A DNA stretch of 49,868 bases from the NCBI GenBank assembly GCA_913058475.1, contig CAJXQA010000005.1, forward strand, positions 1 through 49,868, read 5' to 3'. Below, piece after piece: positions 8,910 through 19,412 of the stretch (positions are counted from its first letter, which is position 1; each line of letters begins with the position of its first letter). The notes under the pieces were generated by a model. The model saw nothing but the letters and a program-made list of their open reading frames with translations. It searched no databases and had not been told where the DNA came from. The position numbers and the translations under genes were made by a program. Origin of the DNA: an uncultured Nitrosomonadales bacterium. GTDB taxonomy: Bacteria > Pseudomonadota > Gammaproteobacteria > Burkholderiales > Methylophilaceae.

Positions 8910-8922
8910 AATTTTTACTATT

Positions 8923-9663
8923 ATGAGCTTTAATGTCGTTATACCTGCAAGACTTAATAGTTCGCGTTTAGAAGAGAAGGTATTGATTGAAATTAATGGA
9001 ATACCTATGGTAATTCATGTTGCGCAAAGAGCAAGCTTATCTGGCGCAAAAAACGTTGTAATTGCAACGGATGATGAAAAAATAGCAGAAGTTGTAAGAT
9101 ATTATAATTTTAAATCAGTAATGACTAACAAAAATCATCTTTCTGGAACTGATAGATGCTTAGAGGCTTCAGGGATTAAAAAATGGGATGGTCAAGATAT
9201 CATTGTTAATGTTCAGGCAGACGAACCATTAATCGACCCTGTGCTTATCGATCTTCTTGCTAAAAATATTATTGACGGTAAGTCGGAGTATGTAACAGCA
9301 TGTAGTGAATTTAAATCGTACAAAGAATTTATAAATCCAAATAATGTAAAGGTTGTTTTGGATATTTATTCACATGCGCTTTATTTTAGTAGAAGCGCCA
9401 TTCCATATTCCCCATGTAAAGACTTATCATACAATAATTATGCATATCATCATCTGGGAATTTATGCTTATAGATTAAATACACTGAAGAAATTTTGTAG
9501 CTTTTCTATTTCTGATCTTGAAAGAATTGAGAAGCTCGAGCAATTACGCGCATTATCAAATAATTTAAAGTTAATGGTAGTACCTTATGATGGAAACCCA
9601 ATAAAAGGCGTGGATACTCTTGAAGATCTTAATTTAGTTAGAGAAATGATATCTAAGCAATAA
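8923..9663 (+). CDS. kdsB: 3-deoxy-manno-octulosonate cytidylyltransferase
   Basis: Activates KDO as CMP-KDO for the lipopolysaccharide inner core. The 246 residues are normal for the family. The N-terminal nucleotide-binding segment VIPARLNSSRLEEKVL (5-20), IATDDEKI, VNVQADEPLIDP and the late HLGIYAYR are conserved. It is the last gene of the lolC-to-kdsB envelope block. Its stop is five bases from the stop of the converging glnB gene, and no hairpin terminator is visible between them. Confidence 0.95.
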   Translation: MSFNVVIPARLNSSRLEEKVLIEINGIPMVIHVAQRASLSGAKNVVIATDDEKIAEVVRYYNFKSVMTNKNHLSGTDRCLEASGIKKWDGQDIIVNVQADEPLIDPVLIDLLAKNIIDGKSEYVTACSEFKSYKEFINPNNVKVVLDIYSHALYFSRSAIPYSPCKDLSYNNYAYHHLGIYAYRLNTLKKFCSFSISDLERIEKLEQLRALSNNLKLMVVPYDGNPIKGVDTLEDLNLVREMISKQ

Positions 9664-9668
9664 TTTTT

Positions 9669-10016
<348 letters not shown>

Positions 10017-10024
10017 CTAAAAAA

Positions 10025-11704
10025 TTACAATTGGAATTTATTTGTTATTGGATAGCGCCGATCTTTACCAAATGCTTTTGAAGTTATTTTTGGACCAGGC
10101 GCAGATTGTCTTCTCTTGAATTCACTAGTTTTTACTAACCTTACAACTTTTTGTACTAATTTTCTAGAGAAACCGAATTTAATCAACTCCTTCTGACTAT
10201 AGTTTTTTTCGATGTGAAGATCAATTATTTTATCTAAAATTTCGTATGAAGGAAGTGAGTCCTTGTCTATTTGATTTTCTGTAAGCTCTGCAGAAGGTTC
10301 TCTATCTATTATTCTTTGGGGAATAATAATCTCTTTATAATTTATTTCATTTGCAATCTTATACACCATTGTTTTGGGGACATCCTTCAAGATTGAAAAG
10401 CCACCCACCATATCCCCATAAATCGTTGAGTATCCAACAGCCATCTCACTTTTATTTCCAGTAGCGAGGACCATCCCATTAAATTTATTTGCATACGCCA
10501 TTAGTATCATCCCTCTTATTCTCGCTTGAATATTTTGTTCTGCAATACCCTTACCTAATCCTTTAAAGTCATTTTTAAATGTTGCTTCAAAAATCTTAAT
10601 ATGTTTTTGAATGGGTATAATCTTATAATTTACCCCTAAATTTGATGAAAGTTTCTTTGCATCGTCTTTGCTAGCTTTCGATGTAAATTTACTTGGCATC
10701 ATGATGGCGGTCAAATTTTCTTTGCTAACAATTTTAGAGGCAATAAATAGAACTACAGCTGAGTCTATTCCACCAGATAGTCCTAGAAATAATTTTTTTA
10801 TAGAGTTTTTTTCTACATAGTCTTTCATTGCAAGTAATAGGCCATTTAGGAGATTGTATATAAGATATCTTTCCTTATTCAATGAATCCCTTTGATCAAT
10901 CGGATCTTCTAAAATTTTCCTATGAAATGGAAATTTTTCACATTTTCTAGTTATTTTGATATGATCTTTTTTAGAAAAATCTGCAATAATATTTTGACTA
11001 ATAAACTGACCAGAAAAAAAAGTTAGATTATTTACGTTATGTTTTTTTGGTTTTGTTATGAAGGAGTTACCATCAAATAATAACTCATCCTGACCTCCAA
11101 CACTGTTTAGATAAATCAAATTAAGATCGTTAAGTTTATTGAGTCTATTTTGAATTATATTAAATTTATTTTTAGTTTTATTGAATTCATATGGGGAGGC
11201 ATTTACACATATTACATATTCAACATTTAATTTGTTTAATTCTTCAAGAGGACCCATCTCCCAAATATCTTCACAAATAAGGAGTCCAAATATCTTTCCT
11301 TTATGCTTAAAAATTCCTGGTTTTTTGCCGGGTGAGAAATATCTCTTCTCGTCAAATACACCATAGTTTGGAAGTTCTTGTTTATCATATACTTTATTTA
11401 TTTTACCTCGATATAATAATGAAATTGAATTGTAGAGTAATTTGTTTTTTCGTCTTGGGTGCCCAACAATAATTTTAATTTTTGGAAATTTTTCAGCTAT
11501 CTCAATTAGATAATAATGACATCTATCAATAAATTCTTTTTCAAGCAGAAGGTCTTCTGGTGGGTAACCACAAAGACTTAACTCTGGCGTAACTAAAATT
11601 TCAGCTCCATTTTTATTCGCTATATCAGCATGTTTTTTTATGAGATTGGCGTTATATTTTAAATCACCAACTTTTGAATTTATTTCAGCGAGGCTAATTT
11701 TCAT
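10025..11704 (-). CDS. nadE: Glutamine-dependent NAD+ synthetase
   Basis: Amidates nicotinic acid adenine dinucleotide to NAD using glutamine. The N-terminal nitrilase-like glutaminase has a Glu41-Lys108-Cys144 triad (in TPELSLCGYPPED, DKQELPNYGVF and LLICEDIW). The C-terminal synthetase has the PP-loop SGGIDSA (310-316). Length, 559 residues, is typical of the two-domain form. The start lies three bases after the ankyrin gene's stop, and glnB follows within 17 bases. Coupling NAD synthesis to PII is a frequent arrangement in related bacteria. Confidence 0.96.
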   Translation of the reverse strand: MKISLAEINSKVGDLKYNANLIKKHADIANKNGAEILVTPELSLCGYPPEDLLLEKEFIDRCHYYLIEIAEKFPKIKIIVGHPRRKNKLLYNSISLLYRGKINKVYDKQELPNYGVFDEKRYFSPGKKPGIFKHKGKIFGLLICEDIWEMGPLEELNKLNVEYVICVNASPYEFNKTKNKFNIIQNRLNKLNDLNLIYLNSVGGQDELLFDGNSFITKPKKHNVNNLTFFSGQFISQNIIADFSKKDHIKITRKCEKFPFHRKILEDPIDQRDSLNKERYLIYNLLNGLLLAMKDYVEKNSIKKLFLGLSGGIDSAVVLFIASKIVSKENLTAIMMPSKFTSKASKDDAKKLSSNLGVNYKIIPIQKHIKIFEATFKNDFKGLGKGIAEQNIQARIRGMILMAYANKFNGMVLATGNKSEMAVGYSTIYGDMVGGFSILKDVPKTMVYKIANEINYKEIIIPQRIIDREPSAELTENQIDKDSLPSYEILDKIIDLHIEKNYSQKELIKFGFSRKLVQKVVRLVKTSEFKRRQSAPGPKITSKAFGKDRRYPITNKFQL

Positions 11705-11707
11705 GTT

Positions 11708-12649
11708 TTAGTATTCACCATCTGCAGATCTAATTAAATCTACCATTGCTTTGTTTTTTGTTTTCAATGCATATACTAAGGGTGACAGCCCATATTGATC
11801 AGTTACATTTATATCCACCCCTTTATCAATCAAAAATTTAACTACTTCAACAGATTCATTCTCAACTGCATATTGAATAATAGGAGTTCCTTCATCATCT
11901 TTATGGTTAATGTTTCCCTTATACTGCACAAGTAGTTTAATAATTTCAAAATAATCTTTTTTTACTGCCCACATTAATGGCGTCCATTCAAACTTATCAA
12001 GAGAGTCAACTTCTGGTTGATGAACCAATAAAAATTCAGTAGCTTCAATCTGATCTTTATTTACACAATATACTAATGCTGATTTACCAAATTTATCTTT
12101 AAGGTTAAGAAGGGCTCCATTCTTTATTAAAATTTGAATAGTTGGTACATTCCCACTTTTACAAGCTAGCATAAGAACTGTAGTAGAAGATGAATTTCTT
12201 GTATTTGGGTTAACTCCTTTCTTAATAAGTAAGTCAAGTGTTTGGTAATTTCCTGAGGTTGCTGCTAGCCCATATGCAGTCCAGCCATCTGAATCGGTTA
12301 TTTTTAAATCAGCATCATTATCGATTAGAACTTTAACTACATCGCTATAGTTATTTTTGGATGCATACATAAGTGCAGTCCAACCATCTATTTCTTGTTT
12401 ATTTACTTTAGCACCTTTATTTATGAGGTATCTTGCGACTTCTACTTGATTTTTTCTTGATGCATACATAAGAGCTGTAACTTTATTTCCATCTTCCGTA
12501 TTAGGGTTGCCACCACTTTCAATAATTGCTTTAACAGTCTCCAAATCTCCTTTCGATGAAGCAGTTAAAAGATATGAAACATCCTCTGATCTTATTGAAT
12601 AAGAAAATAAAATACAAATATACAATAAAACATTTATGAAAAGTTTCAT
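11708..12649 (-). CDS. Exported ankyrin-repeat protein in the sucCD-nadE operon
   Basis: A 313-residue protein with a hydrophobic N-terminus (about 4-19, cleavage likely near SYSIRSEDV) followed by about eight or nine ankyrin repeats filling 25-310. Repeat units show the usual T-A-L-M-Y-A-S and V-x-x-L-I-x-x-G-A spacing, for example [12 protein letters not shown]. The signal peptide suggests a periplasmic scaffold or inhibitor-like role; no enzyme domain is present and the partner is unknown. The ATG overlaps the sucD stop by four bases and nadE starts three bases after its own stop, so it is co-transcribed with metabolic genes. Confidence 0.88.
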   Translation of the reverse strand: MKLFINVLLYICILFSYSIRSEDVSYLLTASSKGDLETVKAIIESGGNPNTEDGNKVTALMYASRKNQVEVARYLINKGAKVNKQEIDGWTALMYASKNNYSDVVKVLIDNDADLKITDSDGWTAYGLAATSGNYQTLDLLIKKGVNPNTRNSSSTTVLMLACKSGNVPTIQILIKNGALLNLKDKFGKSALVYCVNKDQIEATEFLLVHQPEVDSLDKFEWTPLMWAVKKDYFEIIKLLVQYKGNINHKDDEGTPIIQYAVENESVEVVKFLIDKGVDINVTDQYGLSPLVYALKTKNKAMVDLIRSADGEY

Positions 12650-13524
12650 TTATATTTGCCGATTGCAGTCTTCATTGTTTCTCCCATTTCAGCTGGTGAA
12701 TGTGCAATTAAAACTCCAGCCTCCTCTAAAGCATTTATTTTACTTATTGCTGTTCCAGAATTACCAGAAATAATTGCACCCGCGTGCCCCATTCTTTTCC
12801 CAGCTGGGGCAGTGACACCTGCTATATGCGCGACAACAGGTTTATTAATACTGCTTTTAATGTACTCTGCGGCTAATTCCTCATCAGTACCACCAATCTC
12901 TCCAACAAGAATAATTCCTTCTGTTTCAGAATCTTCTTCAAACATTGATAGACATTCTATAAAGTTAATACCTTTGATTGGATCCCCTCCAATTCCAACA
13001 CATGTCGATTGCCCATAACCAATCGATGTTGTTTGATGAACGGCTTCATAGGTAAGTGTTCCTGATTTAGAAATAATGCCAATTTTCCCTCGTTTATGAA
13101 TATTTGCAGGCATAATTCCAATTTTACATTCATCTGGTGTAATGATTCCAGGGCAATTAGGACCAATTAATATAGATTTATTTTCCTTAATTATTTTTTT
13201 TGCTTCCAACATTTCCAATATAGGAATCCCTTCTGTAATACAAACAATTATTTTTATTCCAGCATTACTCGCCTCTATGATAGAGCTTGCAGCGAATTTG
13301 GGAGGCACATATATAACTGTTGCATCCGCATTTGTTTCTTTTTTTGCCTCTTTTACTTCGTTGAAAACTGGGAGGTCTAGATGAATTTGACCCCCTTTTC
13401 CAGGCGTAACGCCTCCAACGAGATTTGTACCATATTGGATTGCTTGCTCACTATGAAAGGTTCCTTGCCGACCTGTAAAACCTTGGCAAATAACTCGCGT
13501 ATTTTTATTTATTAAGATTGACAA
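12646..13524 (-). CDS. sucD: Succinyl-CoA synthetase alpha subunit
   Basis: With SucC, interconverts succinyl-CoA and succinate with ATP/GTP formation. The 292 residues show the CoA-binding N-terminus [13 protein letters not shown] and the phospho-histidine His247 in [11 protein letters not shown]. The start is TTG (13522-13524), one base after the sucC stop; the N-terminus [17 protein letters not shown] matches the family's usual first residues, so a non-ATG start is well supported. Length is normal. Confidence 0.96.
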   Translation of the reverse strand: MSILINKNTRVICQGFTGRQGTFHSEQAIQYGTNLVGGVTPGKGGQIHLDLPVFNEVKEAKKETNADATVIYVPPKFAASSIIEASNAGIKIIVCITEGIPILEMLEAKKIIKENKSILIGPNCPGIITPDECKIGIMPANIHKRGKIGIISKSGTLTYEAVHQTTSIGYGQSTCVGIGGDPIKGINFIECLSMFEEDSETEGIILVGEIGGTDEELAAEYIKSSINKPVVAHIAGVTAPAGKRMGHAGAIISGNSGTAISKINALEEAGVLIAHSPAEMGETMKTAIGKYK

Positions 13525-13525
13525 A

Positions 13526-14689
13526 TTAGGCCTTTGAAAATATTACTGCTTGTTTAGCTGCATCACCTAAGCTATTTGCAGAGGTAATATTAAGTTTACT
13601 TTCACCTAAGATTTTTTTCCCTATTTCAACATTAGTTCCTTCAAGCCGGACAACAATAGGAATTTTAATACCTACATCTTTAACAGCAGAAACAATTCCA
13701 TCGGCTATAACATCACATCTCATAATGCCACCAAATATATTTACTAAAACTACGCGGACATTTTTATCAGATAAAAGTATTTTAAAAGCTTTACTTACAG
13801 TTTCAGCAGATGCTCCGCCACCAACATCAAGAAAATTTGCAGGAAGTCCTCCTGAATGTTTAATCAAATCCATCGTTGCCATGGCAAGTCCTGCTCCATT
13901 TACCATGCAACCAATAGAGCCTTCTAAAGCGATATAATTTAATCCAGCCCTATGAGCTTCTGCTTCTTTTTCGTCTACTTGAGACCAATCAAAGCTGTTC
14001 CTGAGATTCTCATGTTTAAAAAGAGCATTATCATCTAGAGAAATTTTACAATCTAGAGCTACGACCTTATGCTCTTTAGTTACTATAAGTGGGTTGATTT
14101 CAACAAGAGATAAGTCTGTTTCTAAGAAAAGTTTAAAAATATTCACTACAAAGTTGTTAAATGCATGATTAGCTTGGGTAGGAATCATCATTTTTTTTGA
14201 TAAGCTACCAATCTGCTTGTCTGTTGGAATTTCACCAATACTTATATATTCTTTAAAGATTAAACTCTCATTTTTTTTTGCTGTTTCCTCAATCTCTGTC
14301 CCTCCTTGAGTTGAGCAAAGAATGATGATCGACTCAGATTGCCTATCAATAAGAATAGAAAAATACAGCTCTTTTTGAATTGATATTTTTTCTTCTATTA
14401 GTATTTTGTTGACGGGTTGCCCGTGAGGTAAATTTTGGTAAGTTACGAGTCTTGAACCAAGTTGGTTTGATATAAAACTTTCAGCATCCTTAATATTGTT
14501 AATTAACTCAACCCCTCCTGACTTTCCTCTTCCACCAGCATGTATTTGTGACTTAAAAACAAATGTTTTATTTTCTTCTAAAAGTAACTTTATGGAGTTT
14601 GGTATTTCTGAGTTCACAACATGTCCGTTAGGAATATCGATTTGATACGATTTTAGTAACTTTTTTGATTGATATTCGTGTAAATTCAT
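13526..14689 (-). CDS. sucC: Succinyl-CoA synthetase beta subunit
   Basis: ATP-grasp subunit that binds nucleotide and supplies the succinate site. The 387 residues begin [12 protein letters not shown], the family's standard start; [16 protein letters not shown] in the grasp domain and [13 protein letters not shown] near the C-terminus are conserved. First gene of the sucC-sucD-ank-nadE-glnB cluster. A possible promoter lies at 14714-14742. No sucA, sucB or other 2-oxoglutarate dehydrogenase gene is in the window. Confidence 0.96.
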   Translation of the reverse strand: MNLHEYQSKKLLKSYQIDIPNGHVVNSEIPNSIKLLLEENKTFVFKSQIHAGGRGKSGGVELINNIKDAESFISNQLGSRLVTYQNLPHGQPVNKILIEEKISIQKELYFSILIDRQSESIIILCSTQGGTEIEETAKKNESLIFKEYISIGEIPTDKQIGSLSKKMMIPTQANHAFNNFVVNIFKLFLETDLSLVEINPLIVTKEHKVVALDCKISLDDNALFKHENLRNSFDWSQVDEKEAEAHRAGLNYIALEGSIGCMVNGAGLAMATMDLIKHSGGLPANFLDVGGGASAETVSKAFKILLSDKNVRVVLVNIFGGIMRCDVIADGIVSAVKDVGIKIPIVVRLEGTNVEIGKKILGESKLNITSANSLGDAAKQAVIFSKA

Positions 14690-14713
14690 TAGTCAAAGAT
14701 TAGGAAAAGTTAC

Positions 14714-14742
14714 ATAATATCAGAACCTTATTGGCTTGTAGA
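14714..14742 (-). promoter_or_regulatory. Possible sigma-70 promoter for sucC
   Basis: Reading the minus strand, TCTACA (14737-14742, 4 of 6 to the -35 consensus) is followed after 17 bases by TATTAT (14714-14719, 5 of 6 to the -10). It lies between the ank terminator and sucC, with a leader of about 20 bases. Prediction only. Confidence 0.35.
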
Positions 14743-14743
14743 C

Positions 14744-14772
14744 AAAAAAATAGCGTAGTTAACTACGCTATT
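14744..14772 (-). terminator. Rho-independent terminator of the purL-ankyrin unit
   Basis: AATAGCGTAG (14749-14758) and CTACGCTATT (14763-14772) form a perfect 10-bp stem around TTAA; the minus strand then reads into seven T (14744-14750). It lies 20 bases past the stop of the short ankyrin gene and insulates it from sucC. Confidence 0.9.
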
Positions 14773-14791
14773 GCATTAAAAAAAACTTATT

Positions 14792-15283
14792 TTAGAAACA
14801 CACGTCTTCTATTGGGTTACATCCGTCATCTTTTACTCCAAGTGATAATAAATATTCAGCCATCTCTTCATTGCCTTGATCTCTCATTGCAAATATAAGT
14901 GAAACATCACCCTTAAGTTTCTTTTGCATATCAATTCCATTTTCAGATAGAAATAGCACCATTTTTTGGTTGTTGTTAAAAGCAGCGTGTATCAGTGCAT
15001 TCCAGCGTGTTACTGGATGAACATAATTAACATCAGCACCTTTTTTTACAAGATACTCCAGAACTTCCTCTTGATTTTTTGCTGCCGCCATTAATAAAGG
15101 GGTCCAAGCAAAATAGGAATCTTCAAGATTTACATTCATTGTTTCTACATACATTTTAACGGTTTTAATATCACCAACATTGACTGCTCCAGTAAATTCC
15201 ATTTCTTGGTCGTCATTTAAAGCATATGTTAATGAAGAAAAAAGTAATGCAAGTAAAGCGACTAAAGATTTTATTGATTTCAT
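14792..15283 (-). CDS. Small exported ankyrin-repeat protein downstream of purL
   Basis: A 163-residue protein with a clear signal peptide (MKSIKSLVALLALLFSS, cleavage likely after SLTYA, about residue 21) and roughly four ankyrin repeats, e.g. AWTPLLMAAAKNQEEVLEYL. The mature C-terminus has two cysteines (GCNPIEDVCF) that could form a disulfide in the periplasm. It lies 18 bases after purL on the same strand and ends in its own terminator. It resembles the longer ankyrin protein at 11708-12649 in design; whether they are close paralogues would need alignment. Function unknown. Confidence 0.85.
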   Translation of the reverse strand: MKSIKSLVALLALLFSSLTYALNDDQEMEFTGAVNVGDIKTVKMYVETMNVNLEDSYFAWTPLLMAAAKNQEEVLEYLVKKGADVNYVHPVTRWNALIHAAFNNNQKMVLFLSENGIDMQKKLKGDVSLIFAMRDQGNEEMAEYLLSLGVKDDGCNPIEDVCF

Positions 15284-15301
15284 AATTAATTCCTGTCTAT
15301 T

Positions 15302-18300
15302 TTAATTAAAATATTTATTAGTATTGGTGAACATTCTATACCAAGGACCAAATTCTCCCCAATTTTTTGGATGCCATGAATTTTGATCACTTCTAAAATT
15401 TCTTTCAGGGTGTGGCATCATTATAGTAAACCTACCGCTCTTATTACTCATACCAGTAATACCAAAAGGACTACCATTTGGATTATCTGGGTATGATAAA
15501 GTTCCATTTTTGTCATCAAATTTTAAGGTAATTTGTTCATTTTTTAACATTTCAATTAAATTATTATCATCAGAAAAGCTAACCCTTCCTTCTCCATGTG
15601 ATACAACTACTGGAATAATACTATCAACCATTCCATCAAAAAATAGTGAGTTATTTTTTTTAACTCTAACAGACAAAAACCTTGCTTCAAATTGCTCAGA
15701 TTCATTTTTTATAAATGTTGGCCACAAGTTTGCGCCTGGAATAATTTCTTTAATATGGCTCATCATTTGACAACCATTACATACACCTAAAGCAATTGTA
15801 TTGTCTCTTTCAAAAAACTGTTGAAAGATCTCACGGACTTTCTCATTAAAAAGTATGGAGTTTGCCCAACCTCTTCCAGCCCCTAAAACATCACCATATG
15901 AAAAACCTCCACATGCTGCTAATCCTTGAAAATCACTTAAGCTTTTATTTCCATTATTTAATTCTGACATATGGACGTCAAAAGCATTAAAGCCAGCATA
16001 ATTAAAAGCAGCAGCCATTTCACTTTGTCCATTAATGCCTTGTTCTCTTAAGATAGCTATCTTTGGCTTTAATTTTTTTATATTTACCGATTTTGGAATA
16101 TCAAAATTAATTTTTGTTTGTATTCCCTTGCAGTGATCATCAAGAATTAAATCAAACTCTTCCTTAGCGGTTTTGGGGTTATCACGAATAGATTGTATTT
16201 TATAGCTTGTTTCTGCCCAATCCTGTTGTAATTCCCCTCTCGAGCTTTCCGCAATTAAAGTTGATTTATTGAAAATTTTAATTGATTGATCTTTGTTAGG
16301 CGTTCCAATGACTTGAGCTGTAAGGTTTAATTCATCATTAAAATATTTTAAAATCTCAATTACATCATCATTTAAGATTTGTATAACCGCACCCAGCTCT
16401 TCATTAAACAAAAATTTAAAACTTTCCTCTTCTGCTTCTAAATTTAAATCGATGCCACAGTGGCCTGCAAAAGCCATCTCAAGTATTGTAGTAATTACAC
16501 CGCCATCGGAGCGGTCATGATATGCAAGAATTTTATTTTTTTTGTTTAAATATTGAATGCCATCAAAGAAACTTTTTATTAAGCTTGGGTCATCTAAGTC
16601 AGGCACAATACCTCCACTGATGTTATTTACACTGTTAAAGCATGATCCACCCATCCTATTTTGATTATTCCCAAGATCGATCAAAATTAATGAACTTGCT
16701 TCTTTTAGATTAAGCTGGGGAGTAAGAGTTTTGTTGACATCATAACATTCACTAAAAGCTGAAACTATTAGTGAAAGTGGTGATGTAACTGTTTTTAAAA
16801 CTTTGTCATTCCATGAAGTTTGCATGGACATAGAATCTTTACCTACAGGAATACTTATCCCTAATTCAGGACATAACTCCATACCAACTGCTTTAACAGC
16901 TTCAAATAACTCATAATCACGATCATTATTTCCTGAAGCCGCCATCCAATTGGCTGATAGCTTAATTAAATTTATATTTTTAATTGCACTGGCTGCAATA
17001 TTTGTAATTGCTTCAGACACTGCCATTCTTGCAGATGCGGCGGCATTGGTAATAGCAATAGGTGCTTTTTCCCCAATCGACATTGCCTCGCCAGTGAAAG
17101 AATTAAATGTACTTTTTGTTACTCCAACATCGGATACTGGAACTTGCCATGGACCTACCATTTGATCTCTGGCAATTAAACCTGTTACAGAACGATCCGC
17201 AATAGTTATAAGAAAATTTTTACTCCCAACACTTGGAAAATGAAGTACTTTCGAAATGGATTCGAGAAGATTACTTTCATCAATTTCATATTCAATATTT
17301 TGTTTTAAGGTTGGTTTTACTACCTCTTTTTTAAGTTTTGGAGGATTCCCAAGTAATACATCAAGATTCATATTAACTACATCTTCATTAAGAAGGCTAT
17401 CTTTAACTATGAGATTTTTTTGATTTTTTGCCTCACCTATTATTGCAAAAGGGCATCTTTCTCTAGCACAGATAGTTGAGAACATTTCAAGATTTGATTT
17501 TTCAATAGCTAGCACATATCTTTCTTGTGCCTCATTTGACCAAATTTCTTTTGGAGACATCGCTAATTCCTCATTGTGAATTTTACGAATATCCATTACG
17601 GCACCAACACCTCCGTCGTGAATTAGTTCAGGAAAGGCATTGGATAGACCACCAGCACCTACATCATGAATACTTAAAATAGGGTTTTCTGACTCCATTT
17701 GCCAACATGTATCAATAACTTCTTGGGCCCTTCTTTGTAATTCAGGGTTGCCTCTTTGTACAGATGCAAAGTCAAGTATTTCTTGATTCGATCCAGTATT
17801 CATACTTGAGGCGGCACCCCCACCTAAACCTATAAGCATTGCTGGCCCACCAAGCTGTATAAGAAGATTACCATCTGAAATAGATTTCTTTTTTGTATGG
17901 TCATCACTTATGCTTCCAATTCCACCAGCAAGCATTATAGGTTTATGATAACCAATATTTTTATCATTGTATTGTGTTTCTAGTGAGCGAAAATAACCTA
18001 AAATATTTGGTCGCCCAAATTCATTGTTATAAGAAGCTGCTCCAATAGGTCCCTCTATCATTACGCTTAAAGATGAGGCAATTCTTTCAGGAAAACCAAT
18101 ATTATTTTTTTCCCAAGGCTGCTTAAAATTTGGAATATTTAAATTAGATACTGAGAAACCCGATAAACCTGCTTTTGGCTTTGATCCTCTGCCAGTTGCA
18201 CCTTCATCTCTAATTTCTCCTCCAGCTCCAGTTGCAGCTCCCGCAAAAGGTGAAATTGCTGTTGGATGATTATGTGTTTCTACTTTCATAAGGTAATGAG

Positions 18301-19168
18301 TTAATTTTAAATTCTCCTGAAACAATCCATTTTTATTTGGATAAAATCGATTAAATTTAGAACCTTCTATTACCGACGAATTATCAGAATAAGCTACAAT
18401 TGTTTTTTGAGGAGATGCTTTGTGAGTATTTCTAATCATTCCAAATAACGAATTTTCTTGGGTTTTCCCCTCAATAGTCCATGACGCATTAAAAATTTTA
18501 TGCCTACAATGTTCAGAATTTGCTTGAGAAAACATCATTAACTCAGCATCAGTTGGGTTGGATTTTAGATTAGTGTAATAATCTGAAAGGTATAATATTT
18601 CTTCTTCGGATAGTGCAAGTCCATTTTCGCTACTATAGTCTTTAATTGCCTTTTTTCCATTACTTAGGAAATCGATATACTCTATTTTTTTTTGTTTCGG
18701 ACTTGAAAATAACTGAAATGAAGATTTTTCATCTAAAAAAATAGATTCTGTCATTTGATCAGAAATAATTTTTCCAATCGAGATCATTTCCTTTTTGGAA
18801 AGGAGTTTATTAGTTTGAAAAAAAATCTTGGATAACCGCTCAATTTTAGTTATTTTTACTCCACAGTGCACTACAATATCTTTAGCTCGTGAGCTCCATG
18901 GAGAAACTGTACCTATACGGGGCCCAATAAATAATACATTATTGAATTTTTTTGGTATATCAACCTTTTCGCCATAATTTAAAATCTGCTTAAGATTATT
19001 TAATTCAATTCCATTTAATTTTACTTTACTTTCAAAAATATGAAGATATGAAGATAACAGCCCAACGACTGAGGGATATTTTGCTTGAATAACTTTTAGA
19101 AGATTGTTTGCTCTGAAATTTGAATATATTTTATTTCCAACTAGAGAAGATATTATTTTTTTTTGCAT
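15302..19168 (-). CDS. purL: Phosphoribosylformylglycinamidine synthase, single-chain
   Basis: Fourth step of purine synthesis: converts FGAR to FGAM with glutamine and ATP. The 1288 residues are the large proteobacterial form: N-terminal domain, two AIRS-type ATP-binding halves (SEHCRHKIFNA, then KVETHNHPTAISPFAGAATG), and a C-terminal class-I glutaminase (about 1030-1288) with the nucleophile Cys1130 in LGVCNGCQMM and the late MMPHPERNFR. All key motifs are present and the length matches the family (about 1290-1300). The small ankyrin gene follows by 18 bases. Confidence 0.97.
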   Translation of the reverse strand: MQKKIISSLVGNKIYSNFRANNLLKVIQAKYPSVVGLLSSYLHIFESKVKLNGIELNNLKQILNYGEKVDIPKKFNNVLFIGPRIGTVSPWSSRAKDIVVHCGVKITKIERLSKIFFQTNKLLSKKEMISIGKIISDQMTESIFLDEKSSFQLFSSPKQKKIEYIDFLSNGKKAIKDYSSENGLALSEEEILYLSDYYTNLKSNPTDAELMMFSQANSEHCRHKIFNASWTIEGKTQENSLFGMIRNTHKASPQKTIVAYSDNSSVIEGSKFNRFYPNKNGLFQENLKLTHYLMKVETHNHPTAISPFAGAATGAGGEIRDEGATGRGSKPKAGLSGFSVSNLNIPNFKQPWEKNNIGFPERIASSLSVMIEGPIGAASYNNEFGRPNILGYFRSLETQYNDKNIGYHKPIMLAGGIGSISDDHTKKKSISDGNLLIQLGGPAMLIGLGGGAASSMNTGSNQEILDFASVQRGNPELQRRAQEVIDTCWQMESENPILSIHDVGAGGLSNAFPELIHDGGVGAVMDIRKIHNEELAMSPKEIWSNEAQERYVLAIEKSNLEMFSTICARERCPFAIIGEAKNQKNLIVKDSLLNEDVVNMNLDVLLGNPPKLKKEVVKPTLKQNIEYEIDESNLLESISKVLHFPSVGSKNFLITIADRSVTGLIARDQMVGPWQVPVSDVGVTKSTFNSFTGEAMSIGEKAPIAITNAAASARMAVSEAITNIAASAIKNINLIKLSANWMAASGNNDRDYELFEAVKAVGMELCPELGISIPVGKDSMSMQTSWNDKVLKTVTSPLSLIVSAFSECYDVNKTLTPQLNLKEASSLILIDLGNNQNRMGGSCFNSVNNISGGIVPDLDDPSLIKSFFDGIQYLNKKNKILAYHDRSDGGVITTILEMAFAGHCGIDLNLEAEEESFKFLFNEELGAVIQILNDDVIEILKYFNDELNLTAQVIGTPNKDQSIKIFNKSTLIAESSRGELQQDWAETSYKIQSIRDNPKTAKEEFDLILDDHCKGIQTKINFDIPKSVNIKKLKPKIAILREQGINGQSEMAAAFNYAGFNAFDVHMSELNNGNKSLSDFQGLAACGGFSYGDVLGAGRGWANSILFNEKVREIFQQFFERDNTIALGVCNGCQMMSHIKEIIPGANLWPTFIKNESEQFEARFLSVRVKKNNSLFFDGMVDSIIPVVVSHGEGRVSFSDDNNLIEMLKNEQITLKFDDKNGTLSYPDNPNGSPFGITGMSNKSGRFTIMMPHPERNFRSDQNSWHPKNWGEFGPWYRMFTNTNKYFN

Positions 19169-19337
19169 TTTTTAATATTGGTAAATGTAAATCAAAAGGA
19201 GAGTAAATTAAAACCAATTTTACCAGTGTTTTCTTAAAATATACCAAGCATTTGATCTATGTGGATTTTATTATATGAGTTTTTTTAAACCAATTAATAT
19301 ATTTAACGTCAATAAGAATATAAATTTTGCTTAGAGG

Positions 19338-19366
19338 TTGTAATGAGAATTATTCTCATTTAGAAT
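19338..19366 (+). promoter_or_regulatory. Promoter of the FTR1 iron-uptake operon
   Basis: TTGTAA (19338-19343, 4 of 6) and TAGAAT (19361-19366, 5 of 6) are spaced by exactly 17 bases, with the Fur-type palindrome filling the spacer. The expected start of transcription is near 19373, giving a leader of about 40 bases. Spacing and position are seen directly; promoter activity is inferred. Confidence 0.65.
19342..19360. promoter_or_regulatory. Fur box (iron-responsive operator)
   Basis: AATGAGAATTATTCTCATT is a perfect 9-1-9 inverted repeat of 19 bases, containing TGAGAATTATTCTCA, a classic form of the 7-1-7 Fur recognition sequence. It lies between the -35 and -10 of the iron permease promoter, so Fe-Fur binding should block RNA polymerase and expression should rise when iron is low. 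Confidence 0.88.
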
Positions 19367-19386
19367 ACTTCAAAATGTTAATTAAC

Positions 19387-19398
19387 TTCACATGTGAA
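19387..19398. repeat. 12-bp palindrome in the FTR1 leader
   Basis: TTCACATGTGAA is a perfect palindrome without a loop, 14 bases before the permease ATG and downstream of the predicted transcription start. It could be a second operator; I do not recognise the regulator. Confidence 0.5.
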
Positions 19399-19412
19399 AA
19401 CATTACTCAAAT

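Noticed and set aside
12656..13018. 120-residue plus-strand open frame inside sucD
   Set aside because: Opposite-strand shadow of a fully recognised gene; no family features.
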